Source: an uncultured SAR86 cluster bacterium
GTDB lineage: Bacteria > Pseudomonadota > Gammaproteobacteria > Magnimaribacterales > D2472
Reading direction: 5' to 3'
DNA length: 64,000 nucleotides
Assembly: GCA_902596165.1 (NCBI GenBank)
Contig: CACJSU010000002.1
Span: 124,001-188,000 of the forward strand
In this document: positions 7,060 through 17,559 of the stretch, in pieces
Layout: each line of letters starts with the position of its first letter
Position numbering within the stretch: the first letter of the stretch is position 1
The notes under the pieces: model-generated
Seen by the model: the letters and a program-made list of their open reading frames with translations, nothing else
Told to the model about the DNA's origin: nothing
The model's database searches: none
Made by a program: the position numbers and the translations under genes

Positions 7060-9525
7060 CTAAGAATCTCTCAAGGTGATCATAGGCGAAGCATAAATAC
7101 TCTTTCTTATAGAAATAACACCTGCAATAAATATAAAACCAATAGCAAGCAAAAAACTTAGCCCAAGAATTAACAAATTTGGCGTATAAATAAGATCAAA
7201 AAATTGATAAAAAATCACAGATGACAACACTATAGAAAAAATAATTGCAGTGATTGCAGATAACATACCCAAAATAAAAAACTCTGAAGAAGCAGATTTA
7301 AAAATCATCGCCCTACTGGCACCAATTGCATGCATAATTGCCGTCTCTTTGGTTCGCTGATCTCTGTTTGAATAAATAGAAGCTATCAAAGCTAAAATTC
7401 CTGCAATTAATGTTAATAAAAAGATATATTGCACAGCTAAAGAAGCGCTTGAGATTGAGCTTTTTGCTTGATCTATAATTGCTTCTAGGTTAACTGCGCT
7501 AATAGTGGGGAAACGTGTTATAAATTTATTCATTAGCTTCTCAGAATCTTCTACCTTAATGCTTGTAATGTATGAATTTGGGAGATCTCTGCCTGCAGCT
7601 GGAGATAGGATAAAAAAGAAATTTGGCGAAAAACTTTGCCATTCAATCTCCCGGAAACTTGATACAGATGCGCTAAATGTTTTACCACCAGCTGAAAAAT
7701 TAAGCTCATCACCAATTTCAAGATTCATTGACGCTGCTATTTCTCGATCAACTGAAACTTCTGCAACTTCATCAGCATTAGCCCACCATTGACCATCTGC
7801 TAAGGTATTACTTTGCGGTATGTCATACTGCCAAGTTAAATTGGCTTCTCTTTCCATTAGATTGTCAAAATTTATACCTTCAGATCCAGGTCGTCTTGCA
7901 GATAAAAGCCTTCCGCGAATTAAGGGCGTAAAGTCTGGACTAATGTTTGCTTCATCTTCTAAATAATCTGAAATAGCCTTTATGTTATATTCCTGAATAT
8001 TAAATAAAAAATAATTAGGCGTTTCTTCATCTAACGTTTCAGTCCAGGAATCTACCAAATCAGTTCTAGTTTCTGCGAGGACAACAAGAAACAATAATGA
8101 AAGACCAAAAATAATAACCTGCAAAATACTTTCATTGCCTCGCTGAACTATATTCTTGAGACCGAGCTTCCAACCTGTGCCATTAGAAAATTGTATTAAG
8201 TAAAGAACGTAAATCAATAATTTTCCAATTAGATACAAGGCAGAAGTTACAAAGATTAATGTCATAACTATATATAAAATTAATTTAATGTCTTGAAACA
8301 ACACTATTAGAAATCCGAACATTGTAAAAAAAGCAACTAAATAAATTATGAAATTGCTTGATAGCTTGATAACAAAATTATTTCTTAGAATCCTGATTGG
8401 TTCAGTTTCACTGAGAATTTTGATATAGGGAGTAGCTGTCGCAAATACTACAAAACCAGCTGTAATAAAACCAATAATGACTGGTCTAAATGTAGGAGGC
8501 GGCAAATCAACATTAATTATTCCCTGTAACGTAGATAGCAACAGATGCTGTAATACATAACCAAAAATCAATCCAAATATTGAGGCGCTAATTACCATTA
8601 ATGTAAGCTGCATTATTTGATGACCTAAAATAAATGATTTAGAGGCACCAAAAACTTTCATTAAAGATGTATGAAGGAGATTTCTGTTAGCGTATCTTCT
8701 AACTGCCATCATGGCTGCAATTACAGAAATAATTATGGTGAACAAACTAGCTAAATTGAAGAAAGTTGTTGAATTAGCGATATCTTCTCCAATATTGTCA
8801 CCCACTTCAATTGCTTTTTGCAGCCTAATATTGGGGGGTATTGCTTCAAGGGAATCTTCAAAACGATTTAAGTTATCCTGGGTACCTGAAAAAAGTTTCC
8901 TATATACAACCCTGCTGCCAGTTTGAATAACGCCCATCTCCTCAACATCAACAATGTTTGCAATTGCAATTGGATAAAAACCAACAAAGCTAGAGTTTCT
9001 ATCTGGATAATCTTCAATAATGCCGTCAACGATAAAATTTTTATTACCTATAGAAAGTGTGTCTGATTGGTTTAATTCCAAAGATTCTGAAATTTTTTTC
9101 TCTATCCAGATCTTGCCCGACGGAGGAGAGCCTGAATGCTCAATTTGAATCCCATTAAAATTAACAATCTTTAAATCCCCTCTTAATGGATATGATTCTG
9201 TAACTGCCTTAATGGAGGTTAGCAGATTGTCATCTTTGGTTATTACCATACTCAAAAAAGTAGTTGTTTCAGCCCAATTAAGATTGTTCGTTTCAGCTTT
9301 GCTTAAAAATTCTGAATCTATTTCAGACGTTGATCGCAATACGAGATCTGCACCTAACATGCTCGAGGCTTGCATTTTCATAGAAGCTTGTAGTCTATCG
9401 CCTAAAAACCCAACACTTGATATAGAAGTAACGGCTAAGACAAGCGAAAAAAATAGTATAAGCAAATCGCCACTAAAAACCTCTGACCAAAATTTCTTTA
9501 AACCATATATCAGACCTCTTCTCAT
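7060..9525 (-). CDS. FtsX-like ABC transporter permease (YbbP-type)
   Basis: 821 aa with two FtsX/MacB-type permease blocks; its start overlaps the upstream ATPase gene. Confidence 0.88.
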   Translation of the reverse strand: MRRGLIYGLKKFWSEVFSGDLLILFFSLVLAVTSISSVGFLGDRLQASMKMQASSMLGADLVLRSTSEIDSEFLSKAETNNLNWAETTTFLSMVITKDDNLLTSIKAVTESYPLRGDLKIVNFNGIQIEHSGSPPSGKIWIEKKISESLELNQSDTLSIGNKNFIVDGIIEDYPDRNSSFVGFYPIAIANIVDVEEMGVIQTGSRVVYRKLFSGTQDNLNRFEDSLEAIPPNIRLQKAIEVGDNIGEDIANSTTFFNLASLFTIIISVIAAMMAVRRYANRNLLHTSLMKVFGASKSFILGHQIMQLTLMVISASIFGLIFGYVLQHLLLSTLQGIINVDLPPPTFRPVIIGFITAGFVVFATATPYIKILSETEPIRILRNNFVIKLSSNFIIYLVAFFTMFGFLIVLFQDIKLILYIVMTLIFVTSALYLIGKLLIYVLYLIQFSNGTGWKLGLKNIVQRGNESILQVIIFGLSLLFLVVLAETRTDLVDSWTETLDEETPNYFLFNIQEYNIKAISDYLEDEANISPDFTPLIRGRLLSARRPGSEGINFDNLMEREANLTWQYDIPQSNTLADGQWWANADEVAEVSVDREIAASMNLEIGDELNFSAGGKTFSASVSSFREIEWQSFSPNFFFILSPAAGRDLPNSYITSIKVEDSEKLMNKFITRFPTISAVNLEAIIDQAKSSISSASLAVQYIFLLTLIAGILALIASIYSNRDQRTKETAIMHAIGASRAMIFKSASSEFFILGMLSAITAIIFSIVLSSVIFYQFFDLIYTPNLLILGLSFLLAIGFIFIAGVISIRKSIYASPMITLRDS

Positions 9526-10190
9526 AATATCTGCCCTTCAGAGAGCTCATAAACTTCCTTACATTTTTCTGCCAAAAATAAATCATGAGTTACTAAAACC
9601 AAAGTTGTTTGAATTATTTCATTTAGTGAAAATAAAAGGTCGCTAATTGAGTCTGAACTTTTTTTATCTAAGTTTCCGGTTGGCTCATCGGCAAATAAAA
9701 TTTTTGGCTTATTCACAATAGATCTTGCAATAGCAACGCGTTGCTTTTCACCACCACTAAGTTGAGTAGCAAAATGCTTTGCTCTTTTAGATAATCCAAC
9801 TTTCTTAAGTGCCTCTTGAGCTTTATCCATTGAATAGGGATCTCCTGAGATTTCAAGCGGCAACATCACATTATCAAGAGCGGTTAATCTTGGCATCAAA
9901 TGAAATGATTGAAAAACAAAGCCAACATCCTGACCCCTGATTTGCGCCCTCTTATCTTCGTCAAGAGATGTAATTTCTGACCCCAGCAAATTTACAGTTC
10001 CAAAAGTTGGTAAATCAAGCCCCGCCATAATAGCTAAAAGTGTCGTTTTTCCAGATCCAGATGGTCCAACCAAAGATATAGGCTTGCCTTGTTCAACAGT
10101 TAAATTTATATCTTTTACTATTGTCAAAAGCCCCTCAGGGCTGTTAACTTCTTTTGTGATGTTCTTAACTTCTAAAATTAAATTTTTCAA
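9522..10190 (-). CDS. ABC transporter ATP-binding protein (YbbA/LolD-type)
   Basis: Walker A GPSGSGKTT, signature LSGGEKQRVAIARS, Walker B ILFADEPTG. Confidence 0.95.
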   Translation of the reverse strand: MKNLILEVKNITKEVNSPEGLLTIVKDINLTVEQGKPISLVGPSGSGKTTLLAIMAGLDLPTFGTVNLLGSEITSLDEDKRAQIRGQDVGFVFQSFHLMPRLTALDNVMLPLEISGDPYSMDKAQEALKKVGLSKRAKHFATQLSGGEKQRVAIARSIVNKPKILFADEPTGNLDKKSSDSISDLLFSLNEIIQTTLVLVTHDLFLAEKCKEVYELSEGQIL

Positions 10191-10833
10191 AATTTCCTTA
10201 GCTTTGTTTTTAGGTATTCTACTGTCACTTACTTTATCAGTAAATTCATCTAATCAGTTCCAAAATAAAGAGCATATTGCAGTTGTTTTAGGTGACAGTT
10301 TGAGCGCTGGTTATGGAGTTAAAATAGATGAATCTTGGCCCTCTGTTCTTGAGAATAATTTAAACGCGGTGAATATTAATATCAAAATTATTAATGCAGG
10401 TATTAGTGGCGACACAACCTCTGGTGGCCTATTTAGACTTCCAAAATTATTAAGAGAACATAAACCAAATTTAGTAATTTTAGAACTAGGCGGGAATGAT
10501 GGTTTAAGAGGCATGTCTATTAAAAAAATAATTCAAAAAAATCTAGATGAAATGATTAGAATGTCTCTGCAAAGTGGTGCTAATGTTGCTATTGTTGGAG
10601 TTGAGCTTCCCCCTAATTATGGAGAACAATATACTAGCAAGTTTAAGAAAATGTATATTGAATTAGCAGATGAATATAATTTAACCCTTATAGAAGGCTC
10701 AATAAAAGAAATGGTCGCATTAAATTTGATGCAAGCAGATGGGATTCATCCAAATGCCAATGGACATTTAAGAATAGAAGAGGAAGTAAGGAGCAAGATA
10801 TTGACTCTATTAGATGAGAGGATTACTGACTAA
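10159..10833 (+). CDS. tesA: SGNH-fold arylesterase / acyl-CoA thioesterase I-like
   Basis: AVVLGDSLSAGYG block I, ELGGNDGLRG, DGIHPNANGH. ORF starts at 10084 but a later start after the divergent gene is more likely. Confidence 0.85.
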   Translation: MFLTSKIKFFKISLALFLGILLSLTLSVNSSNQFQNKEHIAVVLGDSLSAGYGVKIDESWPSVLENNLNAVNINIKIINAGISGDTTSGGLFRLPKLLREHKPNLVILELGGNDGLRGMSIKKIIQKNLDEMIRMSLQSGANVAIVGVELPPNYGEQYTSKFKKMYIELADEYNLTLIEGSIKEMVALNLMQADGIHPNANGHLRIEEEVRSKILTLLDERITD

Positions 10834-11554
10834 AATCTCTGAAATTTTTAAATATTAATTTTTTTGAGGTTGAGCGCATAGGATTAATATCGATGCCGCC
10901 TCGTCTTAAGAATTTTCCATAAACAGTCAAATTATCAACCGCAAAATCTTCCACCAAGGTTATAAAAATGGACTCAATACAAGCTTCATGGAAATCGCCT
11001 TTATTTCTGTATGATTTCAAAAATTTAATTAATTTTTTTGAATCCAAGAGATGAGACGTTGAATGAATATAAATATTACCCCAGTCAGGTTGAGAGGTCA
11101 CAGGGCAGATTGATCTAAAGCCCTCAAAACAAACAATCTTATTTTTGGGAATCTTGTTTTCAAATCTTGAAATAAGACTTGAGCTAGGAGCATTATTAAA
11201 TCTATTTAATTTTTTAACAGATACATTAGAATTTAACAGTTTACTTAAATCATTTTCAACCAGCTTGTATGCCTTTGAAGGATCTTTAAATTTTTTATTA
11301 TAAAAAGAGCCTAAGTAGAGCTTCAAAGACTTAGATTCAACCGTTAAAATTGAATGCATAGGGATTTTAATTTCTATAGCCTCAATCACTGGATGATTCT
11401 TGGAATTTAAATAGGAAAATTCATATGCATTCCAATAATCCAATCCAAAAAAACATTCTAAGTGCTTATTGTTTCGAGGAATTGCATCCAAAAAATCTGC
11501 AGAATAAGAATCAAGCTGTGGATTAGATTGCCGCCCTAAATATTTAACCTTCAC
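10823..11554 (-). CDS. queF: NADPH-dependent 7-cyano-7-deazaguanine reductase
   Basis: FEGFRSICPVTSQPDWGNIYI catalytic region and the FHEACIESIF segment. Confidence 0.92.
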   Translation of the reverse strand: MKVKYLGRQSNPQLDSYSADFLDAIPRNNKHLECFFGLDYWNAYEFSYLNSKNHPVIEAIEIKIPMHSILTVESKSLKLYLGSFYNKKFKDPSKAYKLVENDLSKLLNSNVSVKKLNRFNNAPSSSLISRFENKIPKNKIVCFEGFRSICPVTSQPDWGNIYIHSTSHLLDSKKLIKFLKSYRNKGDFHEACIESIFITLVEDFAVDNLTVYGKFLRRGGIDINPMRSTSKKLIFKNFRDFSQ

Positions 11555-12330
11555 TGACGAGTTCCAACTCCTCTATGAAGAAGAAGTAAGCATGCTGAAG
11601 TCAATATAATTATAAAAAAAATAATCATTCCTAATGCAAATGGGATGGATACATCACTTACTCCTAGCATCCCTTCCCTAAAAGTATTAACAACGTAAAG
11701 CATTGGATTTACCATAGAAATATTTCTCCAAATATCAGGAAGTATATTGATTGAATAGAAGACACCACCCAAATAAATTAAAGGTGTAAGAACAAAAGTA
11801 GGAATAATGGAAATATCATCAAAACTATCTGCAAAAATAGCATTGATAAAACCCATTAGTGAAAACAATATAGCTGTTAAAAATAGAACTGAAACTGTTA
11901 ACAAGGGATTGACAATTGTAAAAGATGGATAAAAGAAAAGACTGACACAAAAAACTATACAGCCAATTAGTACGCCACGAGATACTCCACCCATAACAAA
12001 GCCAACCAATATCGCCCAATTTGGCATTGGAGATACGAGCAATTCTTCTATTGATTTTTGAAATTTTACAGAATAAAAGGAAGAAACAACGTTTGCGTAT
12101 GAGTTTGTGATTACGGACATCATAATTAAACCAGGTATCATAAACTGAATGTAATCAAGGCCATCCATGGTCCCAATTCTTGGGCCAATCAAGGATCCAA
12201 AAATTACAAAATACAAAGACATGGTTACTGCAGGCGGAACCAATGTTTGCACCCAAATTCTTAGATACCGCTTAATCTCTTTTCTAATAAGAGTAATTAA
12301 AGAAACGAAAATTTCATTTCCTCTGTTCAT
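11551..12330 (-). CDS. ABC-2 type permease (YadH-like)
   Basis: Six-TM ABC-2 permease; FMIPGLIMMSVITNSYANVVSSFYSVKFQKSIEELLVSPM. Confidence 0.9.
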   Translation of the reverse strand: MNRGNEIFVSLITLIRKEIKRYLRIWVQTLVPPAVTMSLYFVIFGSLIGPRIGTMDGLDYIQFMIPGLIMMSVITNSYANVVSSFYSVKFQKSIEELLVSPMPNWAILVGFVMGGVSRGVLIGCIVFCVSLFFYPSFTIVNPLLTVSVLFLTAILFSLMGFINAIFADSFDDISIIPTFVLTPLIYLGGVFYSINILPDIWRNISMVNPMLYVVNTFREGMLGVSDVSIPFALGMIIFFIIILTSACLLLLHRGVGTRQ

Positions 12331-12332
12331 AA

Positions 12333-13250
12333 TTAACTTTTATTAACCATTTCGATAAACATCTCTTCCAATCTATTTGATTTATTTCTCATAGATAGGA
12401 CATTTATATCAAGAGCGGATAATTGTTCAAAAAGATGATTAATAGATTGGTCTTTTTTTATTGATACGTTTAAAGTTGTTGAATCTTCAAGGGTTATCGG
12501 AAATTTAGAAATAGAAGGCGGTTGGTCGAGTGTCTTATCTATGTCTAAAACAAAACCTTGAACATCTAGCCGACTCAAAAGATCTTTCATTGAAGTATTT
12601 TCAACCAACTCTCCATAATCGATAATAGCTATGTTTTTACATAATTGCTCAGCTTCTTCTAGATAGTGAGTAGTTAAAATGATGGTAGTACCTTTAGCAT
12701 TAATCTCTTTTAAAAACTCCCACATCTCTCGTCTGAGCTCTATGTCAACTCCTGCGGTGGGCTCATCGAGTATTAGGAGTTTTGGTTCATGAATTAATGC
12801 CTTTGCTATCATTAGTCGTCTTTTAAATCCACCAGATAATGTCCGAGCTTGTTCGTTGCGCTTTTCCCAGAGACCAAGACGTTTAAGAGTTGTCTCAGTC
12901 TTCGGCTTAGAATCTTTTAGTGAAATACCATAAAAGCCTGCTTGAGTTGTGACAATATCAATAACTTTCTCAAAATTATTAAAGTTTATTTCTTGTGAAA
13001 CCACTCCGAGTAAACGCTTTGCTTCGGGAAAATTTTCATCTGTATCAATTCCAAAGATTTTTACTTTACCACCCGTCTTAGTAACCAATGAAGCAATTAT
13101 TCCTATTGTTGATGATTTACCAGCTCCATTTGGTCCAAGCAATGCAAAGAAATCTCCTTCTTTTACTGATAGATTAATCCCTTTTAAGGCAACTACATCA
13201 GAATCATATGTTTTTTTGAGATCAGTGATCTCAAGAGCAAATTGATTCAT
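12333..13250 (-). CDS. ABC transporter ATP-binding protein (YadG-like)
   Basis: GPNGAGKSS, LSGGFKRRLMIAKAL, LLILDEPTAGVD. Confidence 0.95.
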   Translation of the reverse strand: MNQFALEITDLKKTYDSDVVALKGINLSVKEGDFFALLGPNGAGKSSTIGIIASLVTKTGGKVKIFGIDTDENFPEAKRLLGVVSQEINFNNFEKVIDIVTTQAGFYGISLKDSKPKTETTLKRLGLWEKRNEQARTLSGGFKRRLMIAKALIHEPKLLILDEPTAGVDIELRREMWEFLKEINAKGTTIILTTHYLEEAEQLCKNIAIIDYGELVENTSMKDLLSRLDVQGFVLDIDKTLDQPPSISKFPITLEDSTTLNVSIKKDQSINHLFEQLSALDINVLSMRNKSNRLEEMFIEMVNKS

Positions 13251-14632
13251 ACAACCTCTTCTTCAAAACCATCAACAAAAACTGCTAACAATAAACCTAT
13301 AAGAAGACCCACCCAGGCACTGTAAAAAGTTATGAAGAATGCTATGAGAAGCGCTGTTGCCATTTCAGAATTCTTTTTTGGAATTGCCATGGCAACATAA
13401 GCGCATGCAAAACCAGTTAAGATTAATGTGAGGGTTAAAGCCATTACCATTAATGGCTGCATGAGGGTAACGAAAGGCAGAGTAAAGTACAAAAATGGAA
13501 TACCCATTAAATAATAAGAACCAATCCCATCAAAAATTGAAGGCATCTGTTTGCGCCCCTTCTTCCATTGCTCAGCTACAACAACATGAACGCCTGTCCA
13601 TAAAGCTCCTTGTGTTGGAAAAAAAGGATTTACCAATGAAGCCAATAAATTTCTTATCCCAACTGAAAGATGTGAGCGATTAAGATCAATGGGTAGCTTC
13701 TCATCATCTCTATGCTTTTGAGCATCTTTAAGAACCTCTGTTGCGGTAACCAAATCCCCAAAAAGAAGCATGTAACCAATTATCACAAGCGGTAATGCAT
13801 CGATGTACATCTCTAATGAAGGTAATCCAATATAAAGTGGAGAGGTTTTCTCAATCAAGCTTATAATTGCTGGTATTTTGAAACCCCACTCAATATTAAA
13901 GGTTAACTCACCTAAAAAGAAAGCTACTAAACCAGCAACCAGAAATCCTGGCAATAATCCCAGCGAACCAATAACTTCAAAAAATTTATTCTTTGCAGCA
14001 ATTCTTTTAAAAGGATTAGAAAAAGTAGTTATAACGCATAAAACAATTGCTACTGTCATGGAAACAGGTTGCATAAGATAGGCATCAAAATCTTCAAAAA
14101 ATACTTGATAAAATGCAGCTAAAGCTGCCCCTAAGATAATTCCAGCTTTTAGTCCATTGGGTATTCTTTCAACCAATAATTTACCCCAACCCGTTAATCC
14201 AAGAATTAAAATTAAGGCAGTAAATTCAAAACACATTGCTGCCATAAACTGAAAGGCCTCTGGGTTATATCTACATACGCCATCAACACAAATATCTGAA
14301 CCTTCAGTAGGCACTCCATAATAACCAGCAGCAGCTAAAGCACCCATAACAATAGGAACCGCTGGAGTAACCCAACCAGGTGCCATGGGCTCTCCAAAAA
14401 TTATAGGGCCAGCTGAAATAAAAGTTCCTGCAACCATACTTAAAGCTACAGCCTCCTCAAAAGTTAAGCCTAGTTTCATAGCTAAAGGAGCGGCTGCAAA
14501 AGCAGTAGCACCAGAAATTACAAGACCTTGAAGAAATTCAGGGGCTCTAAATTTTATATGGATAAATGGAATTCTTAGAGTAAATGGACCCCATTTAATT
14601 CCGCTGTTTTGTGAAGTATTGATTGCATTCAT
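13247..14632 (-). CDS. Multi-TM permease, NCS2/SulP-like fold
   Basis: 461 aa polytopic membrane protein; substrate not assignable from sequence. Confidence 0.6.
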   Translation of the reverse strand: MNAINTSQNSGIKWGPFTLRIPFIHIKFRAPEFLQGLVISGATAFAAAPLAMKLGLTFEEAVALSMVAGTFISAGPIIFGEPMAPGWVTPAVPIVMGALAAAGYYGVPTEGSDICVDGVCRYNPEAFQFMAAMCFEFTALILILGLTGWGKLLVERIPNGLKAGIILGAALAAFYQVFFEDFDAYLMQPVSMTVAIVLCVITTFSNPFKRIAAKNKFFEVIGSLGLLPGFLVAGLVAFFLGELTFNIEWGFKIPAIISLIEKTSPLYIGLPSLEMYIDALPLVIIGYMLLFGDLVTATEVLKDAQKHRDDEKLPIDLNRSHLSVGIRNLLASLVNPFFPTQGALWTGVHVVVAEQWKKGRKQMPSIFDGIGSYYLMGIPFLYFTLPFVTLMQPLMVMALTLTLILTGFACAYVAMAIPKKNSEMATALLIAFFITFYSAWVGLLIGLLLAVFVDGFEEEVV

Positions 14633-15804
14633 TTTGATAGTTCTGCCATCCCCTCTTCTAGACCCTTTAAAGTTAACGGAAACATTCTGTTATCCACCAG
14701 TTCTCTAATAATACATAATGAAGAGGTATAGTCCCAGTGATCATCAGGCACAGGATTTAACCAAGCCACCCTATCAAAATGATCGCAAAGACGTCTTATG
14801 GTTGCGCCTCCAGGCTCCTCATTCCAGTGCTCAATACTTCCCCCAGCATTAGTAATTTCATATGGAGCCATGGTGGCATCGCCCACAAAAATAACTTTAT
14901 AATCGGCACTGTATTTGTTAATGATATCTTGCACTAAAAATCTTTCTTGGGTTCTTCTTCTATTGTCTTCCCACACAGACTCATAAACACAATTATGAAA
15001 GTAGAAATATTTTAAATGTTTAAATTCTGTTTTAAGGGCCGAAAAGAGCTCTTCGCACAGTTTAATATATGGGTCCATTGACCCCCCAACATCAAAAAAG
15101 ATCAAAACCTTAACGTGATTTGTTCTCTCAGGGATCATATTAATATCTAAAATTCCTGCGTTTCTAGCAGTAGATTTAATTGTTCCATCCATGTCCAACT
15201 CATAATCTGCGCTTTGGCGTGCAAATTTTCTTAATCTTCTTAAAGCAACTTTAATATTTCTAGTTCCTATCTCAACAGAATCATCTAGATTTTGAAATTG
15301 CCTTTGCTCCCAAACTTTTACAGCCTTTTTATTTCCACCCTCTCCACCAACTCTCACTCCTTCAGGGTTGTTTCCATTATTCCCAAAGGGTGAAGTGCCA
15401 TTCGTACCAATCCATTTGTTTCCACCCTCATGTCTTTCTTTTTGCTCCTCAAGTCTTTTTTTAAATTCTTCAAGCAGCTTTTCTAAGCCGCCTAGGGACT
15501 GAATTTTTTTTAACTCTTCAGGGTCTAATTCTTTTTCGAATGCTTTTCGCAACCAATCCTCTGGAATGAGCGCTTCAAAAATATCCTCTAAGGTTTCAAT
15601 TCCTTTAAAATAAATTTCAAAGGCTCTATCAAACTTATCGTAATTTTTTTCATCTTTTACAAGAATTGTTCTTGAGAGGAAGTAAAAATCCTCCATATCA
15701 GCAAATGCAAGGTTTTTTTCAAGCGCACCCAATAAATCAAGCAATTCTCTCAAGGTGCAAGGAACTCCCGCAGATCGAACTGTATGAAAAAGATTAATTA
15801 ACAT
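14629..15804 (-). CDS. VWA domain-containing CoxE-like protein
   Basis: MIDAS-like VLIFFDVGGSMDPYIKLCEELF; RKFARQSADYELDMDGTIKSTARN; coupled to a MoxR ATPase. Confidence 0.88.
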   Translation of the reverse strand: MLINLFHTVRSAGVPCTLRELLDLLGALEKNLAFADMEDFYFLSRTILVKDEKNYDKFDRAFEIYFKGIETLEDIFEALIPEDWLRKAFEKELDPEELKKIQSLGGLEKLLEEFKKRLEEQKERHEGGNKWIGTNGTSPFGNNGNNPEGVRVGGEGGNKKAVKVWEQRQFQNLDDSVEIGTRNIKVALRRLRKFARQSADYELDMDGTIKSTARNAGILDINMIPERTNHVKVLIFFDVGGSMDPYIKLCEELFSALKTEFKHLKYFYFHNCVYESVWEDNRRRTQERFLVQDIINKYSADYKVIFVGDATMAPYEITNAGGSIEHWNEEPGGATIRRLCDHFDRVAWLNPVPDDHWDYTSSLCIIRELVDNRMFPLTLKGLEEGMAELSK

Positions 15805-16653
15805 TTATTTTGCTTGCTCTCTCCTTGACATGAATGCGAGTCTTTCAAGAAGCTGCACATCTTGTTCGTTTTTTAGAAGCGCGCCGTAAAGTGGTGGAAT
15901 TGCTTTTGATGTATCAGCATTTTTTAGGATTTCATCTGGGAGTTCATCTGACATAAGCAACTTTAACCAATCAATTAATTCCGAGGTTGAAGGTTTTTTC
16001 TTCAATCCAGGAATTTTCCTGACATCAAAAAATAGATCTAAAGCATCTTTAACTAACGCCTTCTTTATTTTAGGGTAATGAACTTTAACAATGCCTTCCA
16101 TGGTTGGACGATCTGGAAATTGAATGTAATGAAAAAAACATCGTCTTAAAAAAGCATCTGGGAGCTCTTTTTCATTATTAGAGGTGATGATGATTAATGG
16201 TCTTTTTTTTGCTTTTATTGTCTCCCCTGTTTCATAGCAGTAGAATTCCATACGATCGAGTTCTTGCAATAAGTCATTTGGAAATTCAATGTCTGCCTTA
16301 TCTATTTCATCGATAAGCAAAACTACTTGCTTATCTGATTCAAAAGCTTCCCACAATTTTCCTTTTTTGATGTAATTTTTGATATCCTTGACCCTCTCAT
16401 CTCCTAATTGAGAATCCCTGAGTCTAGTAACAGCATCATATTCATAAAGTCCTTGCGATGCTTTTGTAGTCGATTTTACATGCCATTCAATTAATTCCAT
16501 TCCGAGTGATGCAGCCACTTCAATAGCCAACAATGTCTTGCCAGTTCCTGGCTCCCCTTTAATAATTAGAGGTCTTTCTAATGCTATAGTTGCGTTAACA
16601 GCCATACTGAGATCTTCAGTTGACACATAATTTTTAGTACCAGTAAATTTCAT
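15805..16653 (-). CDS. MoxR-family AAA ATPase
   Basis: Walker A GEPGTGKT, Walker B VVLLIDEIDKAD, TSNNEKELPDAFLRRC. Confidence 0.92.
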   Translation of the reverse strand: MKFTGTKNYVSTEDLSMAVNATIALERPLIIKGEPGTGKTLLAIEVAASLGMELIEWHVKSTTKASQGLYEYDAVTRLRDSQLGDERVKDIKNYIKKGKLWEAFESDKQVVLLIDEIDKADIEFPNDLLQELDRMEFYCYETGETIKAKKRPLIIITSNNEKELPDAFLRRCFFHYIQFPDRPTMEGIVKVHYPKIKKALVKDALDLFFDVRKIPGLKKKPSTSELIDWLKLLMSDELPDEILKNADTSKAIPPLYGALLKNEQDVQLLERLAFMSRREQAK

Positions 16654-16671
16654 TTGGTTTCCTTTTTTTAA

Positions 16672-17514
16672 TTATGAAGAAATTTTTTCTTCTGATTTTA
16701 AGATTTTTGCGAGCTGTCTGCTAGTAGCAACTAAGTTTCCGTTCATATCCCATATGTAGCAATCTTGCTCAAAATACCCATTGCTTATATCTTTTGCAAG
16801 ACCGTCAATGAATAATAGGTTTGTTTGAGGAAGTTGCCGAATGTTACAAGTAAGTGCAAGTGTAGGAATCCACCCTAAAGGGCCATATTTATTTTGAACA
16901 ACAGGCGGCAAAATATCTGCTAGATAGGAAAGAACTGACGTATCGGCGACTCCTCCCTCTAATTCTAAGTATGCAGAACAACGAGCTTGGGCAGCTTCAG
17001 TGGAAATTTCTCTATCCCACCATGCATGATCTGGATGAACTGACATATTTAGTTGCTGAATGAAAGATGGGGTTGATCCTGATTTAAAACTATCATAATT
17101 CATTACTTTAAAATCACTTTGTTTTACAGAATGAATAATTTCCGGCAATGGGGTTTCAAGCCCAGAATGACCTTTCATGTATTGAAAATCAGAACATAAA
17201 GAGGAATACAAGCATGTTATTTTTTTATTCTGAATTAATTTAACCTGACCCATTGATGATCCTCTTGAGGTTCTGAATACTTCAACATGCAACTCAGCAG
17301 GCTCTGGTTCAGTTCTATCTAGATAATATACATTTGAATTAATTGCACTCGGATGAGGGAGCACTTGCACCATCGCCTTGTTCATTAGCGCTAAGAGATA
17401 TCCTCCATGAGGGGTATTGCCAACAAAATATCTTGAATCAGGCGTGAAAGAAAAAACAGTATCTGAAACTTTCGTTAGATCTAAAGCTGCTTGAAATTGT
17501 TCAAATTGGTTCAT
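16672..17514 (-). CDS. Acyl-CoA thioesterase family protein (double hotdog)
   Basis: 280 aa; GNTPHGGYLLALMNKAM and DHAWWDREIS segments. Confidence 0.75.
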   Translation of the reverse strand: MNQFEQFQAALDLTKVSDTVFSFTPDSRYFVGNTPHGGYLLALMNKAMVQVLPHPSAINSNVYYLDRTEPEPAELHVEVFRTSRGSSMGQVKLIQNKKITCLYSSLCSDFQYMKGHSGLETPLPEIIHSVKQSDFKVMNYDSFKSGSTPSFIQQLNMSVHPDHAWWDREISTEAAQARCSAYLELEGGVADTSVLSYLADILPPVVQNKYGPLGWIPTLALTCNIRQLPQTNLLFIDGLAKDISNGYFEQDCYIWDMNGNLVATSRQLAKILKSEEKISS

Positions 17515-17559
17515 ATTGATAGATAATTACATCATTATTGTAATAGATAGAAATGAAAA

